Notes: a model not told the origin generated them from the sequence alone. A stretch of 64,000 bases of DNA from JBJMHZ01 sp045807125 (GCA_045807125.1 JBJMHZ010000017.1:1-64000), one strand, 5' to 3'. Counted from the first letter of the stretch, positions 7,628 through 17,605 are shown. Numbers and translations: made by a program.

Positions 7628-8319
7628 CCGACGCCGCACCGGTGGAGCTGCGGGTCCTGTCCTACAACGTCAGGTCGCTGCGCGACGGGCGGCTGGCGGT
7701 CGCCGACGTCATCAGGTCATGCGCGCCGGACGTCGTGTGCGTGCAGGAGGCGCCGCGGCTCGCGCGGTGGCGGTCGAAGGCGGCCGCGCTGGCGCGCGAG
7801 TCGGCGACCGTGGTCGTCACCGGCGGGCGCACCGCCGGGGCGATGCTCGTGCTGTGCCGGCTGGGCGTCGACGTCCGCTGGCGCGAGGACCTGCGGCTGT
7901 CCAGGACGCCGGGGCTGCACCAGCGCGGCCTCGCCCTTGCCGGGCTGCGCCTGGCCGGGCGCGACCTCGTCGTGGCGAGCTTCCACCTCGGGCTGCGCCC
8001 CGGCGAGCGGCTGCGCCACGTCGACGAGATCGCCGGCCGGCTCCGCACCGTCGACGCTCCGGTGGTGCTGGGCGGCGACGTCAACGAGCAGCCGGGGCAG
8101 CCGTCCTGGCTCGCGCTCTGCGAGCGGTGGCGCGACGCGTACGCGGCCGCGCCGGCCGGCGAGGGCAACACGTACAGCGCCCGGCATCCGCACAAGCGCA
8201 TCGACGGCATCTTCGCCGACCCGGCGATCGAGGTGGTCTCCTGCGGCGTCCCCGACGCGCCGGGGGCGGGGCTCGCCAGCGACCACCGGCCGGTGCTGGC
8301 GGTGCTGCGCCTGCCCTGA
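7624..8319 (+). CDS. Endonuclease/exonuclease/phosphatase (EEP) family protein
   Basis: A 231-residue EEP-fold hydrolase. LSYNVRSL opens the fold, the metal-binding Glu is in VCVQEAP, VVLGGDVNEQP carries the Asp-x-Asn pair, and LASDHRPVLAVL near the C-terminus is the catalytic DH motif. Family members cleave phosphodiesters in nucleic acids or phosphoester head groups; without a signal peptide it is probably cytoplasmic. The GTG start overlaps the arcC stop by 4 nt, so the two are co-translated, although no shared pathway is obvious. Confidence 0.82.
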   Translation: MTDAAPVELRVLSYNVRSLRDGRLAVADVIRSCAPDVVCVQEAPRLARWRSKAAALARESATVVVTGGRTAGAMLVLCRLGVDVRWREDLRLSRTPGLHQRGLALAGLRLAGRDLVVASFHLGLRPGERLRHVDEIAGRLRTVDAPVVLGGDVNEQPGQPSWLALCERWRDAYAAAPAGEGNTYSARHPHKRIDGIFADPAIEVVSCGVPDAPGAGLASDHRPVLAVLRLP

Positions 8320-8320
8320 G

Positions 8321-8335
8321 CCGGCCCTGGGCCGG
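8321..8335. terminator. Short hairpin between convergent genes
   Basis: CCGGCC and GGCCGG flank a CTG loop directly after the EEP stop and 7 nt before the end of the opposing TIGR00300 gene. It is a plausible bidirectional terminator. Confidence 0.45.
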
Positions 8336-8341
8336 CCCCGA

Positions 8342-9577
8342 TCAGGGGTGCCGGTAGTCGAGGACGAGCTCGGTGGCGAGCTGCTCGAGGAACAGGCCGA
8401 TGTCGGTCACGATGCCGACGGCGTGGGCGGTGCCGCGGTCGGCGAGCTTGGTCACCGTGGCCGGGTTGATGTCGACGCACACGACGGGCACCGACGCCGG
8501 CAGCATGTTGCCGGTGCCGATGGCGTGCAGCATGGTCGCCACCATGATGGCGATGCCGACGCCGCTCAGCTCGGCGCGCATCGCGCGCTGGCCCTCGACC
8601 ACGTCGGTGTAGACGTCGGGCAGCGGGCCGTCGTCGCGCACCGAGCCGACGAGCACGAAGGGCTTGCCGGCCTCGACCAGCGCGTGCATCACGCCGTCGG
8701 CCAGCACGCCGGCCTTGACCGCGCCGGCGATCGAGCCGTGCTTGCGGATGATGTTGATGGCGCGGATGTGGTGCTCGTGGCCGTGCTCGACCCCCTTGCC
8801 GCGCGAGAGGTCGACGCCGAGCGAGGTGCCGAAGAGCGCCGACTCGATGTCGTGCGTGGCGAGCGCGTTGCCGGCGAAGACGACGTCGACGTAGCCCGCC
8901 CGCACGAGGGCCATCATCGCGGGCGAGGCGCCGGTGTGGACGACGGCCGGCCCGCACACCCAGAGGGCCCGCTGGCCCTCGGCCTTGACCTCGCGGATCT
9001 GCTGGGCGATCTGGCGCACCAGCAGGGCCTGCGGCTTCTCGCTCGACACGACCGAGGACATGAACTCGAACCCGGACTCGTCCGGCGTGGTGCGGGAGTG
9101 CACCGGCGGCACCACCTTGACGCCCGAGGCGCCGCAGACGATCTGCATCCCCTTGCGCACGTCGGACATCGGGATGGTGCGCACCCGCCTGCTCTCCACG
9201 ACGAGCGCGCAGTCCATCTCCGGCTGCTCGACCGGCACCCACTCGCCGTCGAGGCGGACGACCGTCTCGAGGTTGGTGGTGGAGTAGAAATCGTCCGGGA
9301 AGACGCCGTCCTGCTCGGCCTCGCGGAGCACCAGCTCGCCGGGGTCGACCGGGTTGGCGCCGTGCGTCTGGAGCCGCATGACGAGCCGCGACAGCACCTC
9401 GCCGGACTCGGCCGAGACCGTGACCCTCGCGTACGACTCGTCCTCGTGGGTGCGGCCGACGTCGAGGCGCTCGATGCGGTAGTCGCCGCCGTACTCGAGC
9501 ACGTCGTCGAGGATCCGAGCGAAGCTGCCCGAGTCGATCAAGTGCCCCGTCAGCTCGACGGTCTCGCTGACCTCCAC
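8342..9577 (-). CDS. TIGR00300 (LOR/SDH) family protein, possible ornithine cyclodeaminase
   Basis: A 411-residue protein of the family with the lysine-oxoglutarate reductase/saccharopine dehydrogenase conserved region. VELTGHLIDSGSFARILDDV is its start and MLPASVPVVCVDINPATVTK carries the C-terminal nucleotide-binding part. The same module forms the C-terminal half of cyanobacterial ArgZ/AgrE, and archaeal stand-alone versions turn ornithine into proline and ammonia; this role is recalled, not proven here. AGGAGGAGCAG precedes the start at 9577. Proximity to carbamate kinase suggests arginine or ornithine catabolism. Confidence 0.8.
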   Translation of the reverse strand: MEVSETVELTGHLIDSGSFARILDDVLEYGGDYRIERLDVGRTHEDESYARVTVSAESGEVLSRLVMRLQTHGANPVDPGELVLREAEQDGVFPDDFYSTTNLETVVRLDGEWVPVEQPEMDCALVVESRRVRTIPMSDVRKGMQIVCGASGVKVVPPVHSRTTPDESGFEFMSSVVSSEKPQALLVRQIAQQIREVKAEGQRALWVCGPAVVHTGASPAMMALVRAGYVDVVFAGNALATHDIESALFGTSLGVDLSRGKGVEHGHEHHIRAINIIRKHGSIAGAVKAGVLADGVMHALVEAGKPFVLVGSVRDDGPLPDVYTDVVEGQRAMRAELSGVGIAIMVATMLHAIGTGNMLPASVPVVCVDINPATVTKLADRGTAHAVGIVTDIGLFLEQLATELVLDYRHP

Positions 9578-9637
9578 GACGACTGCTCCTCCTGCTCGCG
9601 CCCTCGACCGGCGGCTGCAACTCTAGCCGCGCCGGCC

Positions 9638-10441
9638 TCAGACGACCGCGCCGTCGTCCTCGTCGTCCCCGCTCGTGTCGCGCATGCGCCAGACGAGCGT
9701 CGCGAACCCGCCGAGGATGCCGAACGCCGCGGCGGCCTGGACGATGGGATCGAGCTGCCAATGGAGCACTCCGCCGCCGATCAGCAGGGCCAGGCCGCCG
9801 ACGAGGCCCACCAAGGCCCAGAACGTCGCCATCGCCGGGCGCGGCAGCGGCGGCGGCGGCTCGGGGACGAAGTGCTCGTCGAGGTACGCCTCGACGTGCG
9901 GCGGCAGCTGGTCCCGCGGGGGCTCGACGAGCGGCGGGCGCACCACCCGCGACGGCGGCAGGGCGGCCGTCCCGTCCTCGGGGCCGATGTCCTCGGCCGC
10001 CGGCCAGGGGCGCTCCCCGTCGGAGGACCACGGGTCGTGGAACCCGGCCACGATCTCGTCGAACGGGTCGATCGGCGGGCTCGGCGCGGTGGGCGAGGAC
10101 GGCTGCCCGCCCACCGGGCCGTCCGGGTGGTCCTGGTGGGAGAGCTCTGCCTGGACGACCTCGCGGGCCTCCGTGCGCCGGGAGCCGTCGACCCAGAGCC
10201 GGTCGGTCGGGCGCTCTGGCAGCCGGACGTCGAGGTAGCCGCCGACGTGCCCTGGGGTCGGGGCGACGTAGGCGGCGATGCCGGCCCTGCGCAGCGCCTC
10301 CAGCAGCGGCAGCGCGATGCGCGGGTCGAGGTCGAGCAGCGCGACGAAGTGCTCGGCGGCGAGGCCGTTGTCGCGCGGGCGCGGCCGGTTGGTGCGGTCG
10401 CCGGCTCCTCCCGGTGGGCCGGGCGGCGGTGGGCTCGTCAT
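9638..10441 (-). CDS. Membrane-anchored hypothetical protein, actinobacterial type
   Basis: A 267-residue protein in three parts. A Pro/Gly-rich N-terminus leads to a small folded region of about residues 30-110 (FVALLDLDPRIALPLLEALR, VPLPERPTDRLWVDGS-like core). An acidic, Pro-rich linker follows, then two C-terminal TM helices (TFWALVGLVGGLALLIGGGV and VQAAAAFGILGGFATLVWRM). The layout is common in actinobacteria but no function is known to me. Its ATG at 10441 overlaps the upstream esterase stop (ATGA), so they are co-translated. Confidence 0.72.
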   Translation of the reverse strand: MTSPPPPGPPGGAGDRTNRPRPRDNGLAAEHFVALLDLDPRIALPLLEALRRAGIAAYVAPTPGHVGGYLDVRLPERPTDRLWVDGSRRTEAREVVQAELSHQDHPDGPVGGQPSSPTAPSPPIDPFDEIVAGFHDPWSSDGERPWPAAEDIGPEDGTAALPPSRVVRPPLVEPPRDQLPPHVEAYLDEHFVPEPPPPLPRPAMATFWALVGLVGGLALLIGGGVLHWQLDPIVQAAAAFGILGGFATLVWRMRDTSGDDEDDGAVV

Positions 10442-11199
10442 GCCGGCTCCCGCTCTGCGGTGGGTGCCAGCCGCCGCACGAGCGCGAGGCTGCGGTCGAA
10501 GATGGTCGGCGCGTCGTTGTCGAGCGTCGCGACGTGGTAGCTGTCGGGCAGCACCACCTCCTCCACGTCGGTGGAGGACACCCCGGCGAGGAGCAGCCGG
10601 GCCGACAGCGGCTCGACCACGTGGTCCTCGGCGCTGCGCAGGACGAGCAGCGGCTGGTGAACCCGCCCGAGGTCGGCCACCGTCAGCGCCCAGAGCGCCC
10701 GCAGCGAGTGGAACGCGCGGGTCGGCAGCCGGCCGTAGCCCATCTCGGTGACGCCCGGCCGCTTGATGTCGTCGACCACGCCGGGCATCGACGGCACGAC
10801 GCGGGAGAGCGGGCCGGACAGCCGGGCCCGCAGGTCGGTCGTCGCGAGCGAGGGATTGACCACCACCAGGCCGGCGACCTCGTCGCCGCGCTCCTCGGCG
10901 AGGCGCAGCGCGAGGCAGCCGCCGACCGACAGCCCCATCGCGACGACCACGTCGCAGCGGGCGCGCAGCGCCAGGAAGGCGCGCTCGGCCTCGGCGTACC
11001 AGTCGGGCCAGCGGGTGAGGTTGAGCTCCTGCCAGCGGGTGCCGTGGCCGGGCAGGCGCGGCGCCGTGACCGTGAGGCCGGCGGCGGCGAGGTGCTCGGC
11101 CCACGGCCGGGTGCTCGCGGGGGAGCCGGTGAAGCCGTGCAGCACGAGGGCACCGACCGGCCCGCCGTCGGCGTGGAACGGCTCGGTCCCTGCCTGCAT
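10438..11199 (-). CDS. Alpha/beta-hydrolase, Est30-like carboxylesterase or monoacylglycerol lipase
   Basis: A 253-residue serine hydrolase. VLHGFTGSPASTRP forms the oxyanion region, the nucleophile Ser91 sits in GLSVGG, RSAEDHVV near residue 200 carries the acid and DSYHVATLD near residue 228 the His. The order, spacing and short lid match the Est30/monoglyceride-lipase group that cleaves short- or medium-chain esters. The ATG at 11199 was chosen because residues before it are Arg-rich and unlike the family; AGGAGG lies upstream. It leads the transcript that continues into the membrane protein at 9638. Confidence 0.82.
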   Translation of the reverse strand: MQAGTEPFHADGGPVGALVLHGFTGSPASTRPWAEHLAAAGLTVTAPRLPGHGTRWQELNLTRWPDWYAEAERAFLALRARCDVVVAMGLSVGGCLALRLAEERGDEVAGLVVVNPSLATTDLRARLSGPLSRVVPSMPGVVDDIKRPGVTEMGYGRLPTRAFHSLRALWALTVADLGRVHQPLLVLRSAEDHVVEPLSARLLLAGVSSTDVEEVVLPDSYHVATLDNDAPTIFDRSLALVRRLAPTAEREPA

Positions 11200-11639
11200 C
11201 GGCACGAGGCGCCTCCTCGTTGCTCGACGAGCGCTCGTACGGGCGCTCGGGGACGCATGGTCGCACGCGGGTGGGGGGACGTGCCGGCCGGTCATCGCCC
11301 GGCGGCGCGGGGCCCCTCCTCGATGGTGTCACGACGAGGGGCACCAGCGGCAGGTGCAGGGACCTATTCGTGGCCGATCCGGTGCAGGGGCGCACGACGT
11401 GCCCCCGACGTGCCCCCGACGTGCCGACCGGGCGATTCCGCCCCGCGGCCGCCTGCTGCCCGCGGGGGCGACGCGCCGAGCCGGGGTCGCGGACTGGCGC
11501 GGCGGCGCCGGTGCCGTCACTGTAGGGCCTCGCAAGGGCCTCGCACGGGTGGCCCGGACGGCACGGGCGCCCCTGGGGACGTCGGCCCATTGCGGTGCCA
11601 CCGACGGCCTGCGTAGGGTCGGTGCCGAGAGGAGGCGGG
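11200..11639. other. Divergent intergenic region with short tandem repeats
   Basis: This 440-bp region separates the esterase (-) from plsC (+). It holds an 11-bp unit CGACGTGCCCC repeated about 2.8 times at 11395-11425, and a second direct repeat, AGGGCCTCGCA, twice at about 11523-11544. No convincing gene is seen on either strand. The plsC promoter lies at its right end. Confidence 0.5.
11590..11619 (+). promoter_or_regulatory. Probable promoter of plsC
   Basis: TTGCGG and TAGGGT are separated by 18 nt and end 20 nt before the GTG of plsC, whose GAGAGGAGG ribosome site lies between them. Confidence 0.5.
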
Positions 11640-12398
11640 GTGTTCTACTGGCTGGTCAAGGTCGTGCTGACGCCGATCCTGCGCTCGGCGTGGCGCCCGT
11701 GGGCCGAGGGGCTGGAGAACATCCCCGACGACGGCCCCGCGATCATCGCCAGCAACCACCTGGCCTTCTGCGACTCGATCTTCATGCCGCTGCTCGTGCC
11801 GCGGAAGGTCACGTTCCTCGCGAAGTCGGAGTACTTCACCGAGCGGGGGCTGAAGGGCCGGCTGAAGCGGCTTTTCTTCACGAGCGTCGGCCAGGTGCCG
11901 ATCGACCGCAGCGGCGGCAGCGCGAGCCAGGCCGCGCTCAGCACCGGCGTCCGGCTGCTGTCCGAGGGGCACCTGCTCGGCATCTACCCCGAGGGGACGC
12001 GCTCGCCCGACGGCCGGCTCTACCGCGGCCGCACCGGCGTCGCGTGGATGGCGCTGCAGGCGGGCGTCAAGGTCATCCCCTGCGCCATGATCGACACCGA
12101 GGTCGTCAACCCGCCCGGCTCGGTGCTGTGGAAGCTGCGCCCGCGCCCGGGCGTGCGGTTCGGCAAGCCGCTCGACTTCTCCCGCTACGCCGGGATGGAG
12201 GGCGACCGCTTCGTCCTCCGCTCGATGACCGACGAGATCATGTACGAGCTGATGCTGCTGTCCGGGCAGGAGTACGTCGACCTGTACGCGACCAAGGCGA
12301 AGGCCGAGCGGGCGCGGGCCGAGCGCAGCGAGCGCGCGGAGCCGCCGACCAAGGCCGAGATCGACGACGCGCGGCAGCCGCAGTCCCGCGCCAGCTAG
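11640..12398 (+). CDS. plsC: 1-acylglycerol-3-phosphate acyltransferase family protein
   Basis: A 252-residue PlsC-type acyltransferase. It has the catalytic NHxxxxD block (NHLAFCD) near residue 39, the acceptor-binding EGTRSPDG near residue 121 and an N-terminal hydrophobic anchor (FYWLVKVVLTPIL). It esterifies lysophosphatidate with an acyl donor at the inner membrane face to make phosphatidate. GTG 11640 follows GAGAGGAGG; an upstream ATG at 11595 gives a longer form lacking a ribosome site. The C-terminal 30 residues are charged and variable. It corresponds in position to M. tuberculosis Rv2182c. Confidence 0.86.
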   Translation: MFYWLVKVVLTPILRSAWRPWAEGLENIPDDGPAIIASNHLAFCDSIFMPLLVPRKVTFLAKSEYFTERGLKGRLKRLFFTSVGQVPIDRSGGSASQAALSTGVRLLSEGHLLGIYPEGTRSPDGRLYRGRTGVAWMALQAGVKVIPCAMIDTEVVNPPGSVLWKLRPRPGVRFGKPLDFSRYAGMEGDRFVLRSMTDEIMYELMLLSGQEYVDLYATKAKAERARAERSERAEPPTKAEIDDARQPQSRAS

Positions 12399-12404
12399 GC
12401 CGGG

Positions 12405-12614
12405 CTAGTCCTCGGGCATGCAGATCCACAGCACCGGGTAGGCGAGCAGGTGGCTGCCCGGCACGATCAGCAGCACGAGGACGAACAGCAGGCGGGCCGG
12501 GCCCGGTCGCAGCCCGAGCCGCCGGCCCAGGCCGGAGCAGACCCCGGCGAGCACGCGGTCGTCGCGCGGCCGGGTCAGCCCGTTGCGGCGGAAGAAGTCG
12601 TGGATGTCGTCCAT
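12405..12614 (-). CDS. PspC-domain small membrane protein
   Basis: A 69-residue protein made almost wholly of a PspC domain. RPRDDRVLAGVCSGLGRRLG is its signature and LLFVLVLLIVPGSHLLAYPV the single TM helix, ending LWICMPED. PspC domains sit in the membrane and sense or transmit envelope stress; stand-alone forms are common in actinobacteria. It converges on plsC with only 6 nt between stops. No partner psp genes are nearby. Confidence 0.85.
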   Translation of the reverse strand: MDDIHDFFRRNGLTRPRDDRVLAGVCSGLGRRLGLRPGPARLLFVLVLLIVPGSHLLAYPVLWICMPED

Positions 12615-12674
12615 GGCTCAGCATGGCCTCCCGGCGGACGCCGCCGCCACCGGTTCGGGGTGGTCGCCGCCGGC

Positions 12675-13904
12675 CTACGCGGGCGCAGTGGCGACGATCT
12701 CCCCGGCGGCCACGACGGCGCGAAGCGGTCGCGCCGGGTCGGCGAGCGCGCCGATGTCGGTGAGGGGGTCGCGGTCGACGACGAGGAGGTCGGCGAGCGC
12801 TCCGGGCGCCAGCGTCCCGATCTCCCCTTCGAGACCGACGAGCTCCGCGGCCGTCACGGTCGCCGACCGGATCACCGAGAGGGGACCGAGCACCTCGCTG
12901 CGGATCCGGAGCTCCTCGCGCTGGTGCGCCCGCATGCCGGCGAGCAGGTCGGTGCCGAGAACGATCCGTACGCCGGCCCTGGCCGCCCGCTCCAGGGCAC
13001 CGAGGCCGGCGTCGAGCACCTCGGCGAGCTTGGCCTGGCTCTCGGGCGGCAGCCCGAACCGGGCTCCCTCGCGGTCCAGCGCCCAGTAGGTGACCAGCGT
13101 CGGGACGAGGAACGCGCCGTGCTCGAGCAGCGATGCCACCGCCTCGTCGTCGATGAGGTTCCCGTGCTCGATCGACCGCACCCCCGCGGCCACCGCCCGC
13201 ATGACGGCGCGCGCCGAGTAGGCGTGCGCGGCGACGTATCGGTTCGCCGCCTCGGCCTCCTCGACGACGGCGCGCAGCTCCGCCATCGAGTACTGGGTCG
13301 AGTCGATGCGGTCGGTCGGCGAGGCCACCCCGCCAGAGGCCATCACCTTGAGGTGGTGCGCGCCCTTGCGCAGCTCGTCGCGAGCGGCGAGGCGCACCGC
13401 GTCGACGCCGTCGGCCACGCGGCCCTCCGCCGGCGTGCACCCGCAATCGTCCAGCACGTGCTCGTCGGGTCCCCGGCCGTCCGCGTGCCCTCCGGTCTGG
13501 CTGATCGCCTTGCCGCAGAACAGCAGCCGCGGGCCGCGCACGAGCCCGTCCCGCACGGCGGCCGCCAGCCCGTGGTCCGCGCCGCCCGCGTCGCGCACCG
13601 TCGTGAACCCCCGCAGCAGCGTCGCCTCGAGCTCGCGGGCCGCGGTCAGGGCGACGTAGGCCGGCGACCACCGCCCGAGCGTCGCGAGGTCGGCGGTCGC
13701 CGCGGTGACGTGGACGTGCGCGTCGATGAGGCCGGGCAGCACGTAGCGGCCCCTGGCATCCAGGGTGCGAGCCCCCGCCGGGGCGGCCAGTCCCGGCCGC
13801 GCGTCGACGATCCGGCCGTCGACCGCGAGCAGGTCGACCTCGTCGTAGGCGCCCGTCACGACGTCGAGCACTAGCCCGTCCTTGACCAGGACCGTCCCGC
13901 TCAT
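12675..13904 (-). CDS. Amidohydrolase-superfamily metal-dependent hydrolase
   Basis: A 409-residue amidohydrolase of the prolidase/imidazolonepropionase-like group. The metal motif HVHV near residue 65, the Lys region HLKVMASGG near residue 190, HAYS and SIEHG for the further histidines, and GTDLLAG for the final Asp are in order. It should hydrolyse an amide or cyclic amide in the cytoplasm; the substrate is unknown (family members include Xaa-Pro dipeptidases and aryldialkylphosphatase-like enzymes). Its ATG overlaps the glpK stop by 4 nt, so it follows glpK in one transcript. Confidence 0.82.
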   Translation of the reverse strand: MSGTVLVKDGLVLDVVTGAYDEVDLLAVDGRIVDARPGLAAPAGARTLDARGRYVLPGLIDAHVHVTAATADLATLGRWSPAYVALTAARELEATLLRGFTTVRDAGGADHGLAAAVRDGLVRGPRLLFCGKAISQTGGHADGRGPDEHVLDDCGCTPAEGRVADGVDAVRLAARDELRKGAHHLKVMASGGVASPTDRIDSTQYSMAELRAVVEEAEAANRYVAAHAYSARAVMRAVAAGVRSIEHGNLIDDEAVASLLEHGAFLVPTLVTYWALDREGARFGLPPESQAKLAEVLDAGLGALERAARAGVRIVLGTDLLAGMRAHQREELRIRSEVLGPLSVIRSATVTAAELVGLEGEIGTLAPGALADLLVVDRDPLTDIGALADPARPLRAVVAAGEIVATAPA

Positions 13905-15388
13905 GGCTCCACCCAGCCCTTCGCTCGCTCGACGGCGGCGCGCCAGCGGGCGTGCGCCGGGCCGTCCCGCTCGCCGGCCGTCGGCGAGAACCGGCGGTCC
14001 AGCCGCCAGGTGCCGGCCAGCTCGTCGGTCGAGGACCACACGCCGGTGCCGAGCCCGGCGAGGAAGGCCGCGCCGAGCGCCGTCGTCTCCCGCGCCTCTG
14101 GGCGGCGCACCGGCACGCCGAGCTGGTCGGCCTGCAGCTGGCAGAGCAGGTCGTTGACCGACGCGCCACCGTCCACCGACAGCTCGGGCAGCGCCAGCCC
14201 GGCCGCCTCGGTCATCACGTCGACGACGTCGCGCACCTGGAAGGCGATCGACTCCAGCGTGGCGCGGGCGAGGTGCGCGCGGCCGGTGCCCCTGGTGATG
14301 CCGACGATCGTGCCGCGGGCCGCCGGGTCCCAGTCCGGCGCGCCGAGGCCGGTCAGCGCCGGCACGAAGACCACGCCGCCGGAGTCGGGCACCGACCGGG
14401 CGAGCCCCTCGATCTCGTCCGCCGAGCCGATCAGGCCGAGCCCGTCGCGCAGCCACTGCACGGCCGCGCCGGTGACGAAGACGGCGCCCTCCAGCGCGTA
14501 CGCCGGGCCGTCGCCGAGGTCCCACGCCACCGTGGTCAGCAGCCCGGCGTCCGAGCGCACGGGCGTGCCGCCGGTGTTGACGAGGACGAACGAGCCGGTG
14601 CCGTACGTGCACTTCGCCTCGCCCTCGCGATAGCACGCCTGGCCGAACAGCGCGGCCTGCTGGTCGCCCGCGATCCCGGCGACCGGCAGGTCGAGGCCGA
14701 GGAACGCGTCCGGCGACGTGCGACCGAGCCGGCCGCTGGACGCCACGACCTCGGGCAGCGCGCCGACCGGCACCCCGAGCAGATCGCAGAGCTCAGCCGA
14801 CCACCGGCCCCCGGCGAGGTCGTAGAGCAGCGTGCGCGACGCGTTCGACGGGTCGGTGACGTGCGCGCCGCCGGTCATCCTCGCGACCACGTACGAGTCG
14901 ACCGTCCCGACGGCGACCAGGCCATCGCGCACCCCGGCCCACGACCGCTCGTCGTTCTCGGCGAGCCAGGTGAGCTTGGTGCCGGTGAAGTACGGGTCGA
15001 GCCGCAGCCCGGTGAGCTCGGCCACCCGGGGCTCGTGGCCGGCCGCGCGCAGCCGGTCGCAGATCGCCGCCGTGCGGCGGTCCTGCCAGACGATCGCCCG
15101 GCGGGGCGCGGCGAGGGTGCGCCGGTCCCACAGCACGGCGGTCTCCCGCTGGTTGGTGAGGCCGACCGCCGCCAGGCCCGCCGCCGGGGAGCCGGCCACC
15201 CCGTCGAGCGCCTGGCGGGCCGCCGCGAGCGTCGCCTGCCAGATCTGCTCGGGCTCGTGCTCGACCCAGCCGGGCCGCGGGAAGTGCTGCGGGATCTCCT
15301 CGTAGCCGCGGGCGGCGATCCGGCCGTCATCGGTCACCACCAGCGCGGTGACCCCCGTCGTACCGGCGTCCACGGCGAGAACGGCCAT
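13901..15388 (-). CDS. glpK: Glycerol kinase
   Basis: A 495-residue FGGY-family kinase. DAGTTGVTALVV is the first phosphate motif, GLTNQRET and IVWQDRRT are glycerol kinase marks, DPSNASRTLLYDL is the FGGY signature 1 region and the adenosine motif DGGASVN lies near residue 400. It phosphorylates glycerol to glycerol-3-phosphate, feeding lipid synthesis and glycolysis. The length is standard. A TAGGGT box 7 nt before the ATG suggests leaderless expression. The downstream amidohydrolase overlaps it by 4 nt. Confidence 0.94.
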   Translation of the reverse strand: MAVLAVDAGTTGVTALVVTDDGRIAARGYEEIPQHFPRPGWVEHEPEQIWQATLAAARQALDGVAGSPAAGLAAVGLTNQRETAVLWDRRTLAAPRRAIVWQDRRTAAICDRLRAAGHEPRVAELTGLRLDPYFTGTKLTWLAENDERSWAGVRDGLVAVGTVDSYVVARMTGGAHVTDPSNASRTLLYDLAGGRWSAELCDLLGVPVGALPEVVASSGRLGRTSPDAFLGLDLPVAGIAGDQQAALFGQACYREGEAKCTYGTGSFVLVNTGGTPVRSDAGLLTTVAWDLGDGPAYALEGAVFVTGAAVQWLRDGLGLIGSADEIEGLARSVPDSGGVVFVPALTGLGAPDWDPAARGTIVGITRGTGRAHLARATLESIAFQVRDVVDVMTEAAGLALPELSVDGGASVNDLLCQLQADQLGVPVRRPEARETTALGAAFLAGLGTGVWSSTDELAGTWRLDRRFSPTAGERDGPAHARWRAAVERAKGWVEP

Positions 15389-15395
15389 GCCGCCG

Positions 15396-15401
15396 ACCCT
15401 A
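15396..15401 (-). promoter_or_regulatory. -10 box TAGGGT, leaderless type, for glpK
   Basis: On the minus strand TAGGGT ends 7 nt before the glpK ATG and no ribosome site is visible. Confidence 0.5.
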
Positions 15402-15412
15402 GTGGCGGCGGC

Positions 15413-16462
15413 TCAGCCGGTGGGGGCGAGCACCTCGACGCGCACCCTGGCCACGCCGCTGAAGCCGAGCGCGACCGCGCCGGCGTGCGAGGAGTCGATG
15501 ATCCGGCCGTCGGCGTACGGGCCGCGGTCGTTGACCAGCATGTTGACCGCGCGGCCGGTGGCCGGGTCGGTCACGTGGACGACCGTGCCGAGCGGCACCG
15601 CGAGCATCGCGCAGGTGAGCTGCTCGGGGTCGTACGGCGCTCCCGACGCGGTGGGGTTGCCGGCGAAGCCCGGCCCGTACCAGGAGGACTCGCCGACGAG
15701 CGCCTGCCCGGTCGGGGCGTAGCCCGCTGGGTAGCCCGCACCGGCCGCCTGCAGGACGGCCAGCACGCCGCGCTGGCCGGAGAGGGCAGCCCGGCCCCGG
15801 GGCCCGGCGTCGACCGCGACCGCGAGGGTGACCTGCTCGGAGAGGGCGTCGAGCTGGGCGCGGCGGGCGGCGAGCTGGCGGCGCACGAGCGCGCCGGCCC
15901 GCTCGGCGGCCTGGTTGACGGCGTAGGCCGCCTGCGCCCGCTCGAGCAGCGCCCTCGCCCGGTCCTGGGCGGCGTACGCCTGCGCGGCCCGCCGCTGGAG
16001 CGAGGCCCGCAGCCGGTCGGCCTCCTCGGCCAGCCGGCGCAGGGCGGTCGCCTGCCTGGTGGCCTGGCCGAGCAGGTCGGCCGCGTCGCCGCCGGTGCGG
16101 CTCGCGGCGGCGTCGAGCAGCTGCTGGGTGGGGCTCTGCAGGCCGGCGAGGAACGCGCTGACCGGATCGGCCTGGGTGGCCTCGTACAGGTCGTGGGCGC
16201 GTCGCCCGAGCTGCGCGTCGATCGTCCGGCGCTCGTCGGCGATCCGGTCGAGCGCCACCCGCAGGTAGACGTCGCGGGCCTGCTCGGCGAGGACCGCGTC
16301 GGCCGCCGACTGCGCCTGCGCGGTCGCCGCGTCGAGCGCGGCCCGCAGCGCGGCCGGGCTGCCCTGCCCCGGCGCCGCGCGGGCGGGGGCGGCGATCGGC
16401 AGGGCCGGCGCCACGAGGGCAGCGCCGATCACGGCGGCGCTGACGATCGCACGGACGGCCAC
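15413..16462 (-). CDS. Secreted RlpA-like protein with coiled-coil N-terminus
   Basis: A 349-residue exported protein. A signal peptide (hydrophobic residues about 5-28, ending APARA) is followed by an Ala/Gln/Arg-rich coiled coil (about 35-215) and a C-terminal double-psi beta-barrel (about 250-349) with GESSWYGPGFAGNPTASG and VNDRGPYADGRIID. The RlpA-type Asp and His-region residues are present, so it may cleave or bind glycan strands at septa. The domain plan resembles actinobacterial cell-wall hydrolases with NlpC-like tethers. The GTG start is shared with a divergent phosphofructokinase promoter region. Confidence 0.82.
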   Translation of the reverse strand: MAVRAIVSAAVIGAALVAPALPIAAPARAAPGQGSPAALRAALDAATAQAQSAADAVLAEQARDVYLRVALDRIADERRTIDAQLGRRAHDLYEATQADPVSAFLAGLQSPTQQLLDAAASRTGGDAADLLGQATRQATALRRLAEEADRLRASLQRRAAQAYAAQDRARALLERAQAAYAVNQAAERAGALVRRQLAARRAQLDALSEQVTLAVAVDAGPRGRAALSGQRGVLAVLQAAGAGYPAGYAPTGQALVGESSWYGPGFAGNPTASGAPYDPEQLTCAMLAVPLGTVVHVTDPATGRAVNMLVNDRGPYADGRIIDSSHAGAVALGFSGVARVRVEVLAPTG

Positions 16463-16548
16463 ACCTTCCGGTCGGCGGGGCCGGAGCGCGGCTTTACTAG
16501 GCTGGCCCTCCAGCAGGCTGGGGGCGAGCGGGTCGAAGGAGCGAGCGC

Positions 16549-17574
<1,026 letters not shown>

Positions 17575-17593
17575 GCGCCCCGGCGGCCCCGGT

Positions 17594-17599
17594 TAGGCT
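17594..17599 (+). promoter_or_regulatory. -10 box TAGGCT, leaderless type, for DAHP synthase
   Basis: TAGGCT ends 6 nt before the GTG at 17606 with no ribosome site between, so the transcript probably starts at the codon. Confidence 0.55.
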
Positions 17600-17605
17600 C
17601 TAGGC

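Noticed and set aside
11395..11425. CRISPR-like repeats
   Set aside because: The 11-bp units are contiguous without spacers, so this is a simple tandem repeat.
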